Below are positions 34,640 through 45,944 of a stretch of DNA of 64,000 bases, piece by piece; the first letter of the stretch is position 1; the number at the start of each line of letters is the position of its first letter. The notes beneath the pieces were generated by a model. It did no database searches. It worked only from the letters and a program-made list of their open reading frames with translations, and was not told the DNA's origin. This DNA comes from Diorhabda sublineata. Taxonomy: Eukaryota > Arthropoda > Insecta > Coleoptera > Chrysomelidae. Made by a program: the position numbers and the translations under genes. The stretch covers positions 253,001-317,000 of the forward strand of contig NC_079477.1 in NCBI RefSeq assembly GCF_026230105.1. Reading direction: 5' to 3'.

Positions 34640-35877
34640 TATAGGGTGTCCCACGACGAGTTAAAACTATCTGTATATCTTCTACCGAAAGTCGACTGTA
34701 ACTTTGTTATTTTAAAAAGAACACTCTGTATATTAATACATTTTTGAAATCCACGTGAAATTTCAGTATACTTTTGGTTAAAAACTTTTTTTGGAAAAGG
34801 CGTACTTTTTGAGTTATTAATTTTTTTGTAAAAAATTTGACCGGTGCAGACCCTTATAAATTATTTTTTTACGAAGATACCCTTGAAGATATAAAAATGT
34901 TTTATATTCGGTTTCTTTAAGCAAAGTCAGACGTATTTTAATCTGTGTTGAAAAACTTTTGATTTTATACAGGGTGCGTATAAATAGTGTTCAAAGTTTA
35001 ACTTCATAAATATCAAATTTCTTAATTTTTTTAAATAGAATCACCCGGTTTTTTCTATTTTAATGCATTCAAGGGTAAAAAATAGGGCAAATTCAGGTAT
35101 ATTTTCCTATACCTAAACCGTTATGCAGATATTTAATGTTTTCTGTAAATTTTTAGAGATGCAGGTGTGGATTAAATTTTATTTTGACCCGTTGATACAA
35201 CCACTAAGAAATAAAAAAAATATTTTTCTATTTTTTGTCAAGGCCGGTTAAAAAATTAAATTAATTTATATTTACTAATCATATTCCAACTTTAATCGTT
35301 TCCAAGAAATTCGAGGTTATAAATTATTATTGAAATTTTTATGTATACTTTCAGTAGGCTTTGTAATAAATAACATTTAATATTTGGATAACGATAAGGT
35401 ATAGATATGAAAAATATACTTGAATTTTCCTTATTTTTTACCCCTGAATGCATTAAAATGAAAAAAACCGGGTGGTTCTATTTAAAAAAGTAAAAAAATT
35501 GATATTTATGAAGTTAAATTTTGAACACTCTTCTTACACACCCTGTATAAAATGAAAAATTGTTCAACATAGATTAAAATACGTCTGATTTTGCTAAAAG
35601 TAACCGAATAAAAACCGTTTCCTTATCTTCAAGAGTATCCTCGTAAAAAAATAATTTATAAGGGGTTGCAACGGTCAAATTTTTTAGAAAAAAATTAATA
35701 ACCCAAAAAGTACGCATTTTTCGAAAAAATTTTTTAGACAAAAGTACACTGCAATTTTATGTAAATTTCAAAAATGTATTAATATATAGGGTGTTTTATT
35801 TAAAATAACAAAGTTACAGTCGACTTTCGGTAGAACATCTGCAGATAGTTTTAATTCGACGTGGGACACCCTGTATA
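34640..35877. mobile_element. Complete foldback element with arms of about 485 bp
   Basis: The left end tatagggtgtcccacgacga and the right end, which reads cgtgggacaccctgtata, are inverted repeats. The pairing continues inward: agtcgactgtaactttgtta against aacaaagttacagtcgactt, and atcacccggttttttctatt against a matching ccgggtggttc block. It runs to about 35120 on the left and from about 35390 on the right, leaving a spacer of about 270 bases. There is no coding frame. TATA at both borders may be a target duplication. Partial one-armed copies lie at 53229 and 63335. If transcribed it would fold into a long double-stranded RNA. The autonomous partner is not known to me. Confidence 0.88.
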
Positions 35878-35879
35878 GT

Positions 35880-36325
35880 GTAAATTATCTCTATTTATCT
35901 GACGAACTTAAATATAAGAAACAATGAAAATATGAAACAATCATGAAAGTCAATAATAAGCAATATTTTCAGGGAAATGTAGAAAAATGAGAATATTACC
36001 GTAAACGATATAACCCATAAAATAGTCGATGAGTGCTATCAGAACTTTTCCCCCTAGTACAGAATCGGCTCTAGGATAAAAATTCTCATAATAAAAATAT
36101 TTGATAAAATTATTACAACAACATAGAACAAATTTCTTTAGAATACTCTACGTACTAAATTCGCGATTCGACTTTGCCTTTCCAACTCCCAAACTGTTTT
36201 ATTCCTAATATTATATCATACTTAGTAGACACTTTATACATATTCGATTAAAAAAAAAGCGTATTAGAAAATATTGAAATTGATTCTTCCCATCCATAGT
36301 TAGATAATGATGATGTTGAAATACG
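35880..36325. other. AT-rich gap
   Basis: No gene or repeat recognised. Confidence 0.4.
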
Positions 36326-36356
36326 TTTAAACCGACTCTGCACTTCAATTTCGTAC

Positions 36357-36425
36357 CTCCGGATCTTCCATCTCTGTACGTTCTACTTCCGTACTCCATT
36401 CTTTTCCCGTGACACGTCCATCCAT
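36357..36425 (-). CDS. Candidate first coding exon in a CpG-dense patch
   Basis: On the minus strand an ATG in good start context (ccaagaATGG) opens 23 codons reading MDGRVTGKEWSTEVERTEME then DPE. A GTACGA donor-like site follows directly after GAG, so the exon would end in phase 0. The surroundings (36330-36520) are CpG-rich, unlike neighbouring DNA, with a palindrome tggcgagtattcgcca. Other frames of the patch are also open, including a 102-codon minus frame starting at 36519 (MKRACACRHSAGPNVGKFGE...), so the frame is uncertain. No TATA box was identified. Confidence 0.25.
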
Positions 36426-36529
36426 TCTTGGAGGGCCTACGGCAGGTTATTGGCGAGTATTCGCCAAATTTGCCGACGTTGGGACCTGCACTATGCCGAC
36501 ACGCACACGCACGTTTCACGAAATTATTG

Positions 36530-38090
36530 AAAATTGTACTTCATTCCACTCCAAACACCAAACACTCCACGATATTGTCCATTCGGCTTTCGTTGTTTTA
36601 TTTCCTTTGGAAAATCATCCATGAACGACGAAACATTTTGGAATACGTATTTAGAATTATGTATTATAGTTTAGTGAACAATGGTAAAAATTTGGTTCTC
36701 ATAATTCCATCGAGATGCATGGATTTGCTTGAAATTTTGGAATTTAGTTCTATCTGCAATTCATTGTAATGGGTAAAACTACCCCATATTGTCAAAATTC
36801 AATGAAATAAAAGTTAAAACAACATTTGTAGGATTGAAATAAAAATCGTATGATATTTTAGGATACTATATATATTTTTCAACCCTTAATTAATGTATTG
36901 TAACCCATATTATTAGGCTAATAAGGTATGAAATACATTGAACATTTGAAAATGAAATGAAATTTTTATTAAATAAAAAACCTAAATTTTTATTCTGTAG
37001 CAATTTTAATATATTTTTTCGAAATATTGGTAATGAAAGTCAATCAAAAAATGCTTTCTTCAATGTAAGCATATTTTTTTTCAGAATCAAGCTCTCTAAA
37101 CCATTCAAACTTCTTGATCCTATTTTTTGGATTCACTTAAAGTGATTTGCAAATTCATTTCAATTAGGGTGGCAACGTCAAGGGTAGAAATGGTTTTTAC
37201 TTTGAAATTAGGGGGTTCTATCTTATTTTCATCATAACTTCCCTATTTCATGTACTAAAAACTTTGATGAAGTCTCGTTAGAATCGACTTTTGAAGTTCT
37301 TCAAACAAGATTCAATACATTTTTTTCTTAAAACTTACCGTTTTCCATTTACTCAAATTTCAATTTTCCAAAATCTAGAGTTCATTAAATAAGTTCTAAA
37401 TTCAATAAATCATAACTCGGGGTCAAAAAAAAAAACATTCTATGTTTTGATTTGTATTGATTTTACTATAGTTAATTCCAATGAGGTACCATGAGGTAGA
37501 CTTTGTTTTTTAAGGTATTTTCCATCTATGGTTTCAGTTCTAAGCAAATGGATGCGTTTTGATGGGGTAAAAATCGTTGTTGACTGGACTATTAATAGTA
37601 TTGGAAGTTACTCATTATTATTTCGATTTAACTTTAGAATAATTACATTGTCTAAACAAAAAAAAAATACTTTAAAGGTTATTAATTTTGATAAAATAAG
37701 ACGGAATTTTCTTATTACACCTGGAATATATCTATTTAAGTGAAAACTTGCGAATTTCCGCGCTTTTATTTTATCGTTAACATCGTTAATTGATTGTAAT
37801 GAATCCACTTCGCGATCACTTTATCTGATACGACAATATCAAGTTTGTAAGCGCAGTATCAAACTATTGATTCCTTAGCATTATTAACGTAATGGGTATC
37901 AATCGTCCCTCATCAGTTTCGATATTCCATTAGGTCGATTCATAAAGTCAGCGGTGTAGTAGAAATCCACCCAGGAATTTATCAGTTTCACGCTACTTTC
38001 GTTTACAACTGTAACTCGAATGGAATTTCGCAGGCCGTTAACTGATCAATATCGATCATAACACACTATTAAATACAGACAATGGATGGT
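36530..38090. other. AT-rich gap, no gene recognised
   Basis: No supported gene or repeat. Confidence 0.4.
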
Positions 38091-38094
38091 TTTC

Positions 38095-38300
38095 GTAGCT
38101 CGAGTCGATTAAACAATACAGAGGAGGTGGGTCCGCGATCGGGGCGGCAGTCACACGCATCGCACCGTTCCGTGATTCATTCGGGACACCCCTAATTAAG
38201 AACAGATATGAAACTGCGTTATGCATCAGGCTCGGACTGGATTAATTAGTGCCCGTTACCATACATATAAACTAAGTGGGCTATTTATTACCCGATGTCA
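38095..38300. promoter_or_regulatory. GC-rich island with homeodomain-type motifs
   Basis: The patch gggtccgcgatcggggcggc stands out in composition. Nearby are cctaattaag and ggattaattagtgcc, which contain TAATTA and GGATTA cores. No open frame is convincing. This is the kind of block seen in insect enhancers, but motif matches of this length are weak evidence. Confidence 0.25.
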
Positions 38301-38329
38301 AAGAGTCTCTGTATACAGTGTGGAATAAT

Positions 38330-38716
38330 GAATTGCTAAAACTCCAGAACGGCTGGACCGATTTGGTTAATTTTCGTCTTGAGCTATTATCATTAAAATG
38401 AATTTCTAAACTCGATCATAATATTTGACATTTGATAATCAATTAATATGTCGATCCATCCATTTTATTTCAAGCTATTACAATTTATGGTACGTCTGGT
38501 ATTTGCGTTGACCATAAATAAATCGCAAGGCCAGTCGTTGGATATTTATACGTCGCGTGTTTGTCAATATCAAATTGAAACTTATGGAAAGTCAGTATTT
38601 CTGGAAAACTGTTTGGTAAATTTAATAAAAACAATATTGCTTTTGTTTGTTTTGAGTTTATTTTATATAAAAGTTTAGTTTTTCATTTAACGATCAAGGC
38701 AGTCGGGTCAGCTAGT
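38330..38716 (+). mobile_element. Helitron 3' fragment with helicase motif and terminus
   Basis: A frame around 38450-38560 reads LLQFMVRLVFALTINKSQGQ then SLDI, the FPVRLAFAMTINKSQGQ motif of Helitron helicases. The DNA at 38490-38536 is nearly identical to the minus-strand piece near 19310. About 150 bases downstream, gcagtcgggtcagctagt ends in CTAGT, the usual Helitron 3' terminus. Upstream, cagaacggctggaccgattt is a phrase common in Helitron non-coding parts. The helicase downstream of SLDI is frameshifted. The terminus assignment is inference, and a stem-loop before it is not clear. Confidence 0.75.
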
Positions 38717-38719
38717 TCT

Positions 38720-39915
38720 AAATGAGGGCTTGTTGGGAAAAACGCTTTGGATACGCAAAAAAATATCTAATAGGGTGTGTCAATACTAACTTATTCATTT
38801 TATATCACTAATATTTGTTATCACTTCTTTTTATGTCAAGAATAACTTTTAATTATCATTAAAATGTGTTATCAACCAATCGATCAACTTCTACTTTGTT
38901 GATTAATATTTTAGAAGTCGAACAAACCAACTCATTTCATAAAAAGCTGGAGTATCCCCCTTCGCATCGGAAATCTAAGTAATTGTGCTTGTTTTTCAGA
39001 AGCTACGAAATTTTCCTATCGGGATTTGAGACAATGGATGCCCTGCTTCGATAAAATCTGTTGCGAGCAAGGATAAAATGTCATTTTTTACTAAAAATTT
39101 GTTATCAATATTTTGAAATGAGATAATTTTTTTGTTAACTACCCGAAATAATGTGTGATATTATTTACCAAAATGGAAATGTAAATAAAATGAATGGATG
39201 AATGGAATAGAATGGTAAAAAACACGGTGCTTTATATCATGATAAATTCTTGAAAAAACTTGGGTGACGAAAATATTGTACATTGTACCCGAAGCAAACA
39301 CAACGGAAAAGGAACGATAAAAAAAATCGACGATAAGCTTCGAGCTTTTGTCTCAGTTCTATCCCCACAATATAAATCTGAAGTTTTTTGCCTCTGTTGA
39401 CCAATGAAGCGAACCCCAGTCGCAACTCAAAATTACTCTTTTTAATTTACCCACGGACCCAACTCCGAAATCACCGGAACTGACTAAGGACATCGCGCGA
39501 CATTCTGTGCGAAACAAAGAGAAAATATCACCGACATGGATTAGGAGCTTTTGGAATATTGTTTAATTATGGAGAGTTATGATGGAAAATGTTTAATTTC
39601 TTTTCCACTACAATATAGAAAATACAATAAGCAAATTTTTTACATATATTTCCATTTCTATATCAAAAATCAAATATACATAAAGAGGGTGGGTGGAAAC
39701 AGATATAAATTCGCCATGGTTAGGGGAATCAATTGAAAAGATGAGAAAAAGATACTTTTCGAAATTTTTCACCAATTTGGTGCTTCGACGTCCAAAAATA
39801 TGGAAGTTACACAAAAATCTGTTATTATAATTCGAGAATGATTCCAGAAATACCTGGCCTGACCTAGAGATGACGTTAGTTGCTTGAAACATACCCCTGT
39901 TTTAGAAAGTACACA
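38720..39915. other. AT-rich gap, no gene recognised
   Basis: Nothing supported. 39400-39540 is less AT-rich without coding character. Confidence 0.4.
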
Positions 39916-39924
39916 ATGTGTACA

Positions 39925-40490
39925 GTATTTGCTTCTAGTTTATTATTTTTTCAGTGAATTTGACAACATGGAAAAAATTGGTTATCGTTATATAAAAGCT
40001 AAACTAAAATCTACTCTGGGTGAGGCTGCTACTTCGTAATAAGCAGTAAAATATTGGGTAGCAAAGTTTAGACGAGACTGTACGATCTACGGAGTCCAAC
40101 AATGCAGTCTTCACACCAAGAAAATCCAGCTAGCAGACACAGTAGGCATTTTAAAAAGTGCGGTACATCGCTTAGTAACTGAAAATTTGGATACGAGAAA
40201 GCTGTGCGTAATGGAACAAAAATAGCGTCGTGAATTTTTGCACCGTTTTATAACCATGGATGAAACGTGGGTCATTTCACACCCAAAACAAAACAATGGA
40301 ATCAAAAGATAAAACCGGCTCTAAAGAAGACAGGCCAGGTCATGGCGTCGATTTTTCGGGATGCACGCGGGATAATTTTCATTGACTATCTTGAAAAAAA
40401 GAAAAACTATCAACTGCGAGTATTAGACAACATTTGAGCGGAGATATCAAGCAAAAGCGTCAGCATTTAGGTAAGAAAAAAGTGTATTGA
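39925..40490 (+). pseudogene. Mariner transposase pseudogene, subfamily shared with 44255
   Basis: The start is taken at the ATG near 39969 after tcagtgaatttgacaac. It reads MEKIGYRYIKAKLKSTLGEA; then VKYWVAKFRRDCTIYGVQQ; LADTVGILKSAVHRLVTENL; a stop at an EQK; and REFLHRFITMDETWVISHPK. Further on come WRRFFGMHAGIIFIDYLEKK. The first catalytic Asp (MDETW) is intact. The region with the second Asp is lost after IDYLEK, and the C-terminal third is missing. At least three stops. It is paired by sequence with 44255, and by its start with 21541. Confidence 0.85.
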
Positions 40491-40499
40491 GCTAAAAGT

Positions 40500-41600
40500 A
40501 GATTATATTGAAAAATAAATATATTTCTGAGGCCAGGACCATTAATGAATTCTGCTTTTTGATGAAGCTTGGTAAATTTAAAGAACTTTTATTGATTTCT
40601 TTCGCGCAGCTGAGTGTCTTCTTAAGAGATAGTTTACAGATGAATCTGATGGTATGCAAAAAGTGATACACAGAACTAATTTACTAATAGATAAAAGACA
40701 GAACACAATAAATTTCGCAGTTCAGTTCACGTAAATAAAGATTTTATATTAATTCCAATTTTGAGAATCTTCCTCCCCGGGATCATTTCCATAAAGCGCA
40801 AATTTCAATAATTCGCCGACGTTCGCAGTTCTGTCTTCCTAAATGTTGCTTCTCTTTTCGAAGTGAAATTGATTCGTCAATTTCACTGTCTATTAACTCC
40901 GCTTTGATTCGATTCGAAGGATATCTAATTATCGATGCTGTTCAATTGACCGTAGAAATAATCACGTAGTGAATTTCTTTGGAATTTCATCTTGTTTGAA
41001 CTACTGTCTAAGCTCAAAGGAGAAATGTTTACTTGCTTTAAGATCGAATGCATTGGAGATAAAGAGACTTTAATATTAATTTTCATTTATACCAAACCTA
41101 GAAGTTGGAAAATATTAAATTCGATTTTTTTAGTTATATAAAAGCAATTTAGAAAAAATCAACATCTATTCTGATATTAAGAATTCGTATTCCAACAATT
41201 GCGACAAGGAAATTAATAATAGAGTCATTTGAGCTTAAACAGAATGAAAGATAATAAACTATAAGATTGTATCAATCATTAAACTAACGTTGATTGGAAA
41301 ATTGCGAGTTTTAACACATCTTAAAACTAAATTTCTTCATAATATGATTAATCATGATCAAACTATATGTTTTTGTACTAGAATAAGTACAAATAAATTC
41401 GGTTCTCAAAATAAATCTTTTTCCTACTAGATCACAGAGATATTTTTTGTATCAACATCAAGGAATTTAGTGAATAAAGTGAAAATTTGTCACGAAACTT
41501 GAATTTCCTTCCGAATTGCTATCATATTCTCAGTTATAACTTGCTTTTTATTGCGTATTGTCAACTTTGAGGACTTAACGTTTATCAACTTGGCGGAATC
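40500..41600. other. AT-rich gap, no gene recognised
   Basis: No supported gene. The cgccgacgttcgcagttctg patch near 40820 is slightly GC-richer. Confidence 0.4.
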
Positions 41601-41604
41601 ATCA

Positions 41605-42770
41605 ATAGTCCAGTCATTATAGGGGGTTGACCTCGGAAAAACGACAAATTTTTCGAACACATCGATGCATTTATAGTTTCTTTATAGTCCAGTCAGTTTT
41701 AAAGTCAGTGGTCAAAATCGATTTTTTTGTACATTTTTTACAAATATCTCGTCTTCTATTAGTTTTACGCTATTTGTGTATATTATCAAAATTATAGAAA
41801 ATTTAATTTTCTACAACTTTTGTATCCAAAATTTTTTTATACCATGAACGGTTTTCGAGATATAGGGCGTAGAGCACGCGGTCAGAGATTTATCTAAGGT
41901 AGTCCCGATGAAAAACTAATATTATTGTTATAATTAATTGCTAAATATCATTTTTCACCAGCTTTCAGATTCAATCTTTCTAACAATTCTAAGTACATCT
42001 TATTTAAAATCCGTAAACCTGTTCAGAGATTATTTGAGACTGCAAACCTCATTAGCAGTTTATAATGCTCCGAAATCTATTCCACCAAAAAGTGGGGCAG
42101 CTCACAAATATTTCAATTGCGTTCATTATCAAATTCAAACCTGGTTGAGGCATGATTCAGAACCCCGCGAATGGATTTGGACTATGGAATCTACCAGGAA
42201 ATATCAGACCGATATTAATGATGATAGAATCTTTGACTCAGAAATCATGAATGACTTGGAGACAAATGTCGTTGAAAAAGAAGAAGTCAAACTTTATAGC
42301 AGAGGGACGATGACGACGATGATGAAGTAGAAGAGGAATTTTCATTAATTTTGAAGATAATAAATCTATAAACCTCAATATTAGTTTTTGATGGAAACTA
42401 CCAGATGATCTCAGATATTTCACCGACCGCGCGTGCTACGCCCTCTATCTCGAAAACAGTTAAAGGTATAAGAAAATGTTTAATACAAAAGTTGTAGAAA
42501 ATTAAATTCTCTACAATATTGATAAGGAATACAATTAGCGTAAAACTCATGGAAGACGAGATATTACAAAAAACGTACAAAAAAATTTTTGTGACCTTTG
42601 ATTTCAAAACTTGCGACAATCCAATTATATGTGAATTTTGAGAATAGTGTTAGGATGCCAAAATACAAGTTTTCACGTGGTAATATACTGGGTATGTCGA
42701 TTTTTCGAGATATTCACCTAATTTGGCCTAAAATGACTGGACTATAAAGAAACTATTTTGCAGCTTTGAC
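41605..42770. mobile_element. Inverted-repeat element enclosing a coding fragment
   Basis: The left part tttctttatagtccagtcag (41679-41698) is the inverse of tgactggactataaagaaac on the right, near 42735. Pairing continues inward over gtacattttttacaaatatc, ctcgtcttctattagtttta, ttttctacaacttttgtat and cgagatatagggcgtagagc, to about 41890 and from about 42415. An extra copy of the end motif, tagtccagtcattataggg, at 41608 suggests a nested or compound left border. Between the arms lies a protein-coding fragment (41938-42370). No transposase was recognised. Likely a non-autonomous transposon that keeps or has captured coding DNA. Confidence 0.8.
41938..42370 (+). pseudogene. Fragment of an insect repeated protein family, acidic C-terminus
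   Basis: The open frame from 41938 (130 codons) contains SVNLFRDYLRLQTSLAVYNA and AHKYFNCVHYQIQTWLRHDS followed by EPREWIW. I recognise the HxxRVYYQIQxWLGxxLxPxEWGW pattern. It occurs in many insect and other arthropod predicted proteins that also carry a Cys-rich (tesmin-like) block after it; that block is missing here. Near 42300 the frame shifts by one and then reads DDDDDDEVEEEF, an acidic tail usual at the end of such proteins. This frameshift and the lost Cys block show decay. It sits exactly between the inverted arms, so it likely belongs to the element. Function of the family is unknown to me. Confidence 0.6.
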
Positions 42771-42774
42771 CGAC

Positions 42775-44250
42775 TAATGTAAAAATGAAATATCCAGTAT
42801 ATCAAAGGTTTTTTTTTCCATTTAAATGCATTGACGGGTTCAAAAAAGTTACAAATATCTTATTATATTATCCAGTATTGATCATATATTGAAATGTCAA
42901 TCTTTTTCGTGTCTAAAAACTAATTTCCAATCTAAAGAGACTTATAAAAGGGAGTAAGGAATCGAAAAATTGTATTTGTTCATTGAAATATTATTTTTTT
43001 AGTGAATAATTCAACGTGTATTAACTGCAAATCGTTAGTATACGAAATTTGAGGAAAAATACGTCGTTAACAATATCGAAGAAAATTGGAAGCAGTCTGT
43101 TTCGTTTCAATAATAATTACTCAAGAAACTCTGAAACAATTTACAAATTGCACAGATTTTAATGATTCCAGAACGGTGACGCCGGCTGAACTAATCTTTC
43201 TCATAGAAAAATATCAACAAAAGGCATCATTCAAAGTGCTCTGTTATCAAAGTAAAGATGTTCAGAGAAGTAGCTTGGGGATATCGTATGAAAATTCATC
43301 TCGAACTTTATTTTTTTAATTACAAATTTTTTAATACTTTTCCTCAATAAATTCCCAACACTTTTGTGAATTTATACATCAATCGTGAATTAATTCTTCT
43401 AATAAAAAAATGTTTTTACGCTTTTAGACTTTCGATTTCGTACCAATTTATTTTTTTACCACATAAAATTCCAAAGGGATTGTTATTTCTCACAGTTTTT
43501 GGGAAATATTAGTAAAAATATATTCGGAATATTGAAATTTTTGAAATATAAAAACGCCTCGTGTTAAAATGTTTTGGATACGCTATTGAAAATCAGCGTT
43601 GAAATAAAGGCAGCGTCAAGCAAAACGGATTCACCCCAAGTCCATTATTTCAATTTGTAAGAACAATAGTTGAAAATGAAAAGGGTCTCTGTGTTTATTG
43701 CACATCTCTGGTATGTTCAGTTGATTTTAGATAAGGGAAGAACGGGGTCGAATTGTTTAAAACGGAAACGTTAAATCAAGTAATATAATAGAAATTTAGG
43801 ATGGTCATGCTGTAAAATAAAAATTATAACAATGGATATGACGAGCATCGAGAAATAATTTTCGAATTCGAATTAGAACTGTCCATTAACGTTTATCAAC
43901 TATACCTACCCTCGGAATTCTTCTTCCTTATTCGCTTCTAGCAATAGAGTTGTGTCAATATTCTTTGCGATCTCTCAAAACTTTTGCGTATGATCAACGT
44001 AAAATTTATACATAATATTACCATTTCAAATATATTTTCATTAAAATTCCGATTCCGACTTGCATTAGTAAGCTTTCCTCCGTTGATTAACGAAAGGCGT
44101 ATAATATTTTCAAAATATTTACACGATATTTGAATAAAGTCCCATATTTTGTATCACAATTATGTTCGTACCTAATTTTTTAAATTCAAACTCAATTGAA
44201 ATCTAACATAGTACGAGAATTAAAAATAACGAAGTGAAGAGTGTTTGCTA
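42775..44250. other. AT-rich gap; one unassigned frame
   Basis: A 77-codon frame at 43086 (MEAVCFVSIIITQETLKQFT...) has balanced composition but no recognised family or splice context. No other support. Confidence 0.3.
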
Positions 44251-44254
44251 AAAA

Positions 44255-44870
44255 GTCATTAAAATTGAAGAAAATCCGCTGGATGATCATCCACTGAAAG
44301 TGCACGGGCTACCAGACTCGGTAGGTATTTCAAAAAGTGCGATACATCGCAAATTAACAGAAAATTTGGACTGGGTGCCGCGTTTGTTCACAATGGAACA
44401 AAAATTTGTTTCCATCGAGTGTTTCACAGAAATAAAGCACAGTTTTTGTACAGTTTTATAACAATGGATGGAACGCGGGTCCATCATTTTACAACCGGAA
44501 CAATCAAATCAATGTTCTGAAAAGAAAGAAGGCAAAGACCGTTCCATCTGCAGGTTATAGCGTCGGTTTTTTGAGATAATTTTCATTGACTATATTGAAA
44601 AAGAAGAAACCAGTGAAAAAAATAAGCAAAAACAGTCGCATTTGGCAAAGAAGAAAGTGTTGTTTCATCGAGACAAAGCACCAGCTGAAACATCCGTTAT
44701 TACAATGATCAAATTTATTGAATTAAAGTCTGAATTTCTATCTAATGCACTCAAATTATTTCTGTTCTTAAATTTGAATAAACGGTAGTTAATGGTAGTA
44801 TTTTGAGGAGCTTGACGATTATCATTATAAAAATGGCCAGTTACTTTTAGAACCATCCTCGTAAGACCAC
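44255..44870 (+). pseudogene. Mariner transposase pseudogene, sister of 39925
   Basis: It reads NPLDDHPLKVHGLPDSVGIS, KSAIHRKLTENLDWVPRLFT and MEQK; then, after frame changes, IIFIDYIEKEE; SHLAKKKVLFHRDKAPAETS; and finally LDDYHYKNGQLLLE. These are the mariner blocks LDDRRLKVREIAD, the helix-turn-helix 2, IDYLEKGKT, LAKKKVLFHQDNAPxHxS (second catalytic Asp kept in RDKA) and YYKNGIxxLE. The first catalytic block reads QWMERGS in the shifted frame, so it is broken. The 5' end of the element is missing. Confidence 0.82.
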
Positions 44871-44879
44871 GAATGACAG

Positions 44880-45930
44880 AATTAACGTACGATTAAAAAA
44901 ATTCGAAAGTTCACAAGTCACGGAAACACTGTTAGTATCAAATTAAAATTATTAAAGCCGCAAATGGTTTTCGCTGGTTTTTTTTTATGTACACGAATAT
45001 AAATTTCGGCATTCGCTATAATCTTATTGCCGCATTCTTCCGTTTCATTAAATATCATTGCTTTAATACGCCACCGCAACATATTTTTCCACAATGAATG
45101 CCACAACATTCTCGCGACCTGTTACTGTATAACATTCGATACTACGAGGGACCGATGGGAAATTTCGCCGTATTTTTTCACTTTACAACGCATTCAAGAT
45201 ATTATGGAAACGATAAACTAGATTAGTGATGTTTTTTTGTACAGATTATAAAGTCGATTTCGAAACGTAGCAAGGCGCCAACTTTCATTTTACAAATTCA
45301 AATCAGATTAAACTTTTGACAGATATATCGTATATATGTGTGTTCACGCTGGGTCACTCATGCCACGAACTCCATAAAATGGTTCTCTTCATGAAATTAT
45401 TACCAAAATTGGTAATAAGAAGAAATTGGAATCGATTTATGGTAATTCCTTTTTCCATAATTGTCCCATTTAATATCAACGTATATTATCGATAGAAATC
45501 TATTCAAATTAGATCGATAGATTGGAAATAATTTTATAAACTGATAGATTACGAATATAATATTGTTTGTATGAAATTGTTCAGCCCTGGTATCTTTTAC
45601 AAATTTACTGCAGCATGCGGCATGATTCAGAAATCTACGCGAGTATTCCACGTTTAAAGCGACCCGTTTAGTTTGAATTATACGTGTAATGTGATATATA
45701 CAAGACCCATAACCATATCTTTATTGCCTGATCCTCAAACAGAGTGGAAAACCGTTAGTTATATTGGTGTATGGTCCTCCAGTCTTGTTGGTTTTTGTCT
45801 GTATTTGAAAAGACGATACCAATATGGCGGACAAGCGGAAATTTGTGATGTCGCTGGATGCTTTTGATTATTGAAGTTATGTTCGTTCGTCGTATATTTT
45901 CTGATAACGTTGTGAAAAGAACGAATTTTA
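44880..45930. other. AT-rich gap, no gene recognised
   Basis: A ctacgaggg-like string near 45143 hints at another mariner end, but there is no element around it. No gene supported. Confidence 0.35.
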
Positions 45931-45944
45931 TGTCCCTAATCTTT

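Noticed and set aside
36403..36525. Plus-strand frame RAYGRLLASIRQICRRWDLH as a peptide-hormone-like piece
   Set aside because: No signal peptide, no start codon in frame, no dibasic-flanked amidation site.
43086..43319. 77-codon frame with balanced composition
   Set aside because: No promoter, splice site or known motif; length is within what AT-rich DNA can yield over 64 kb.
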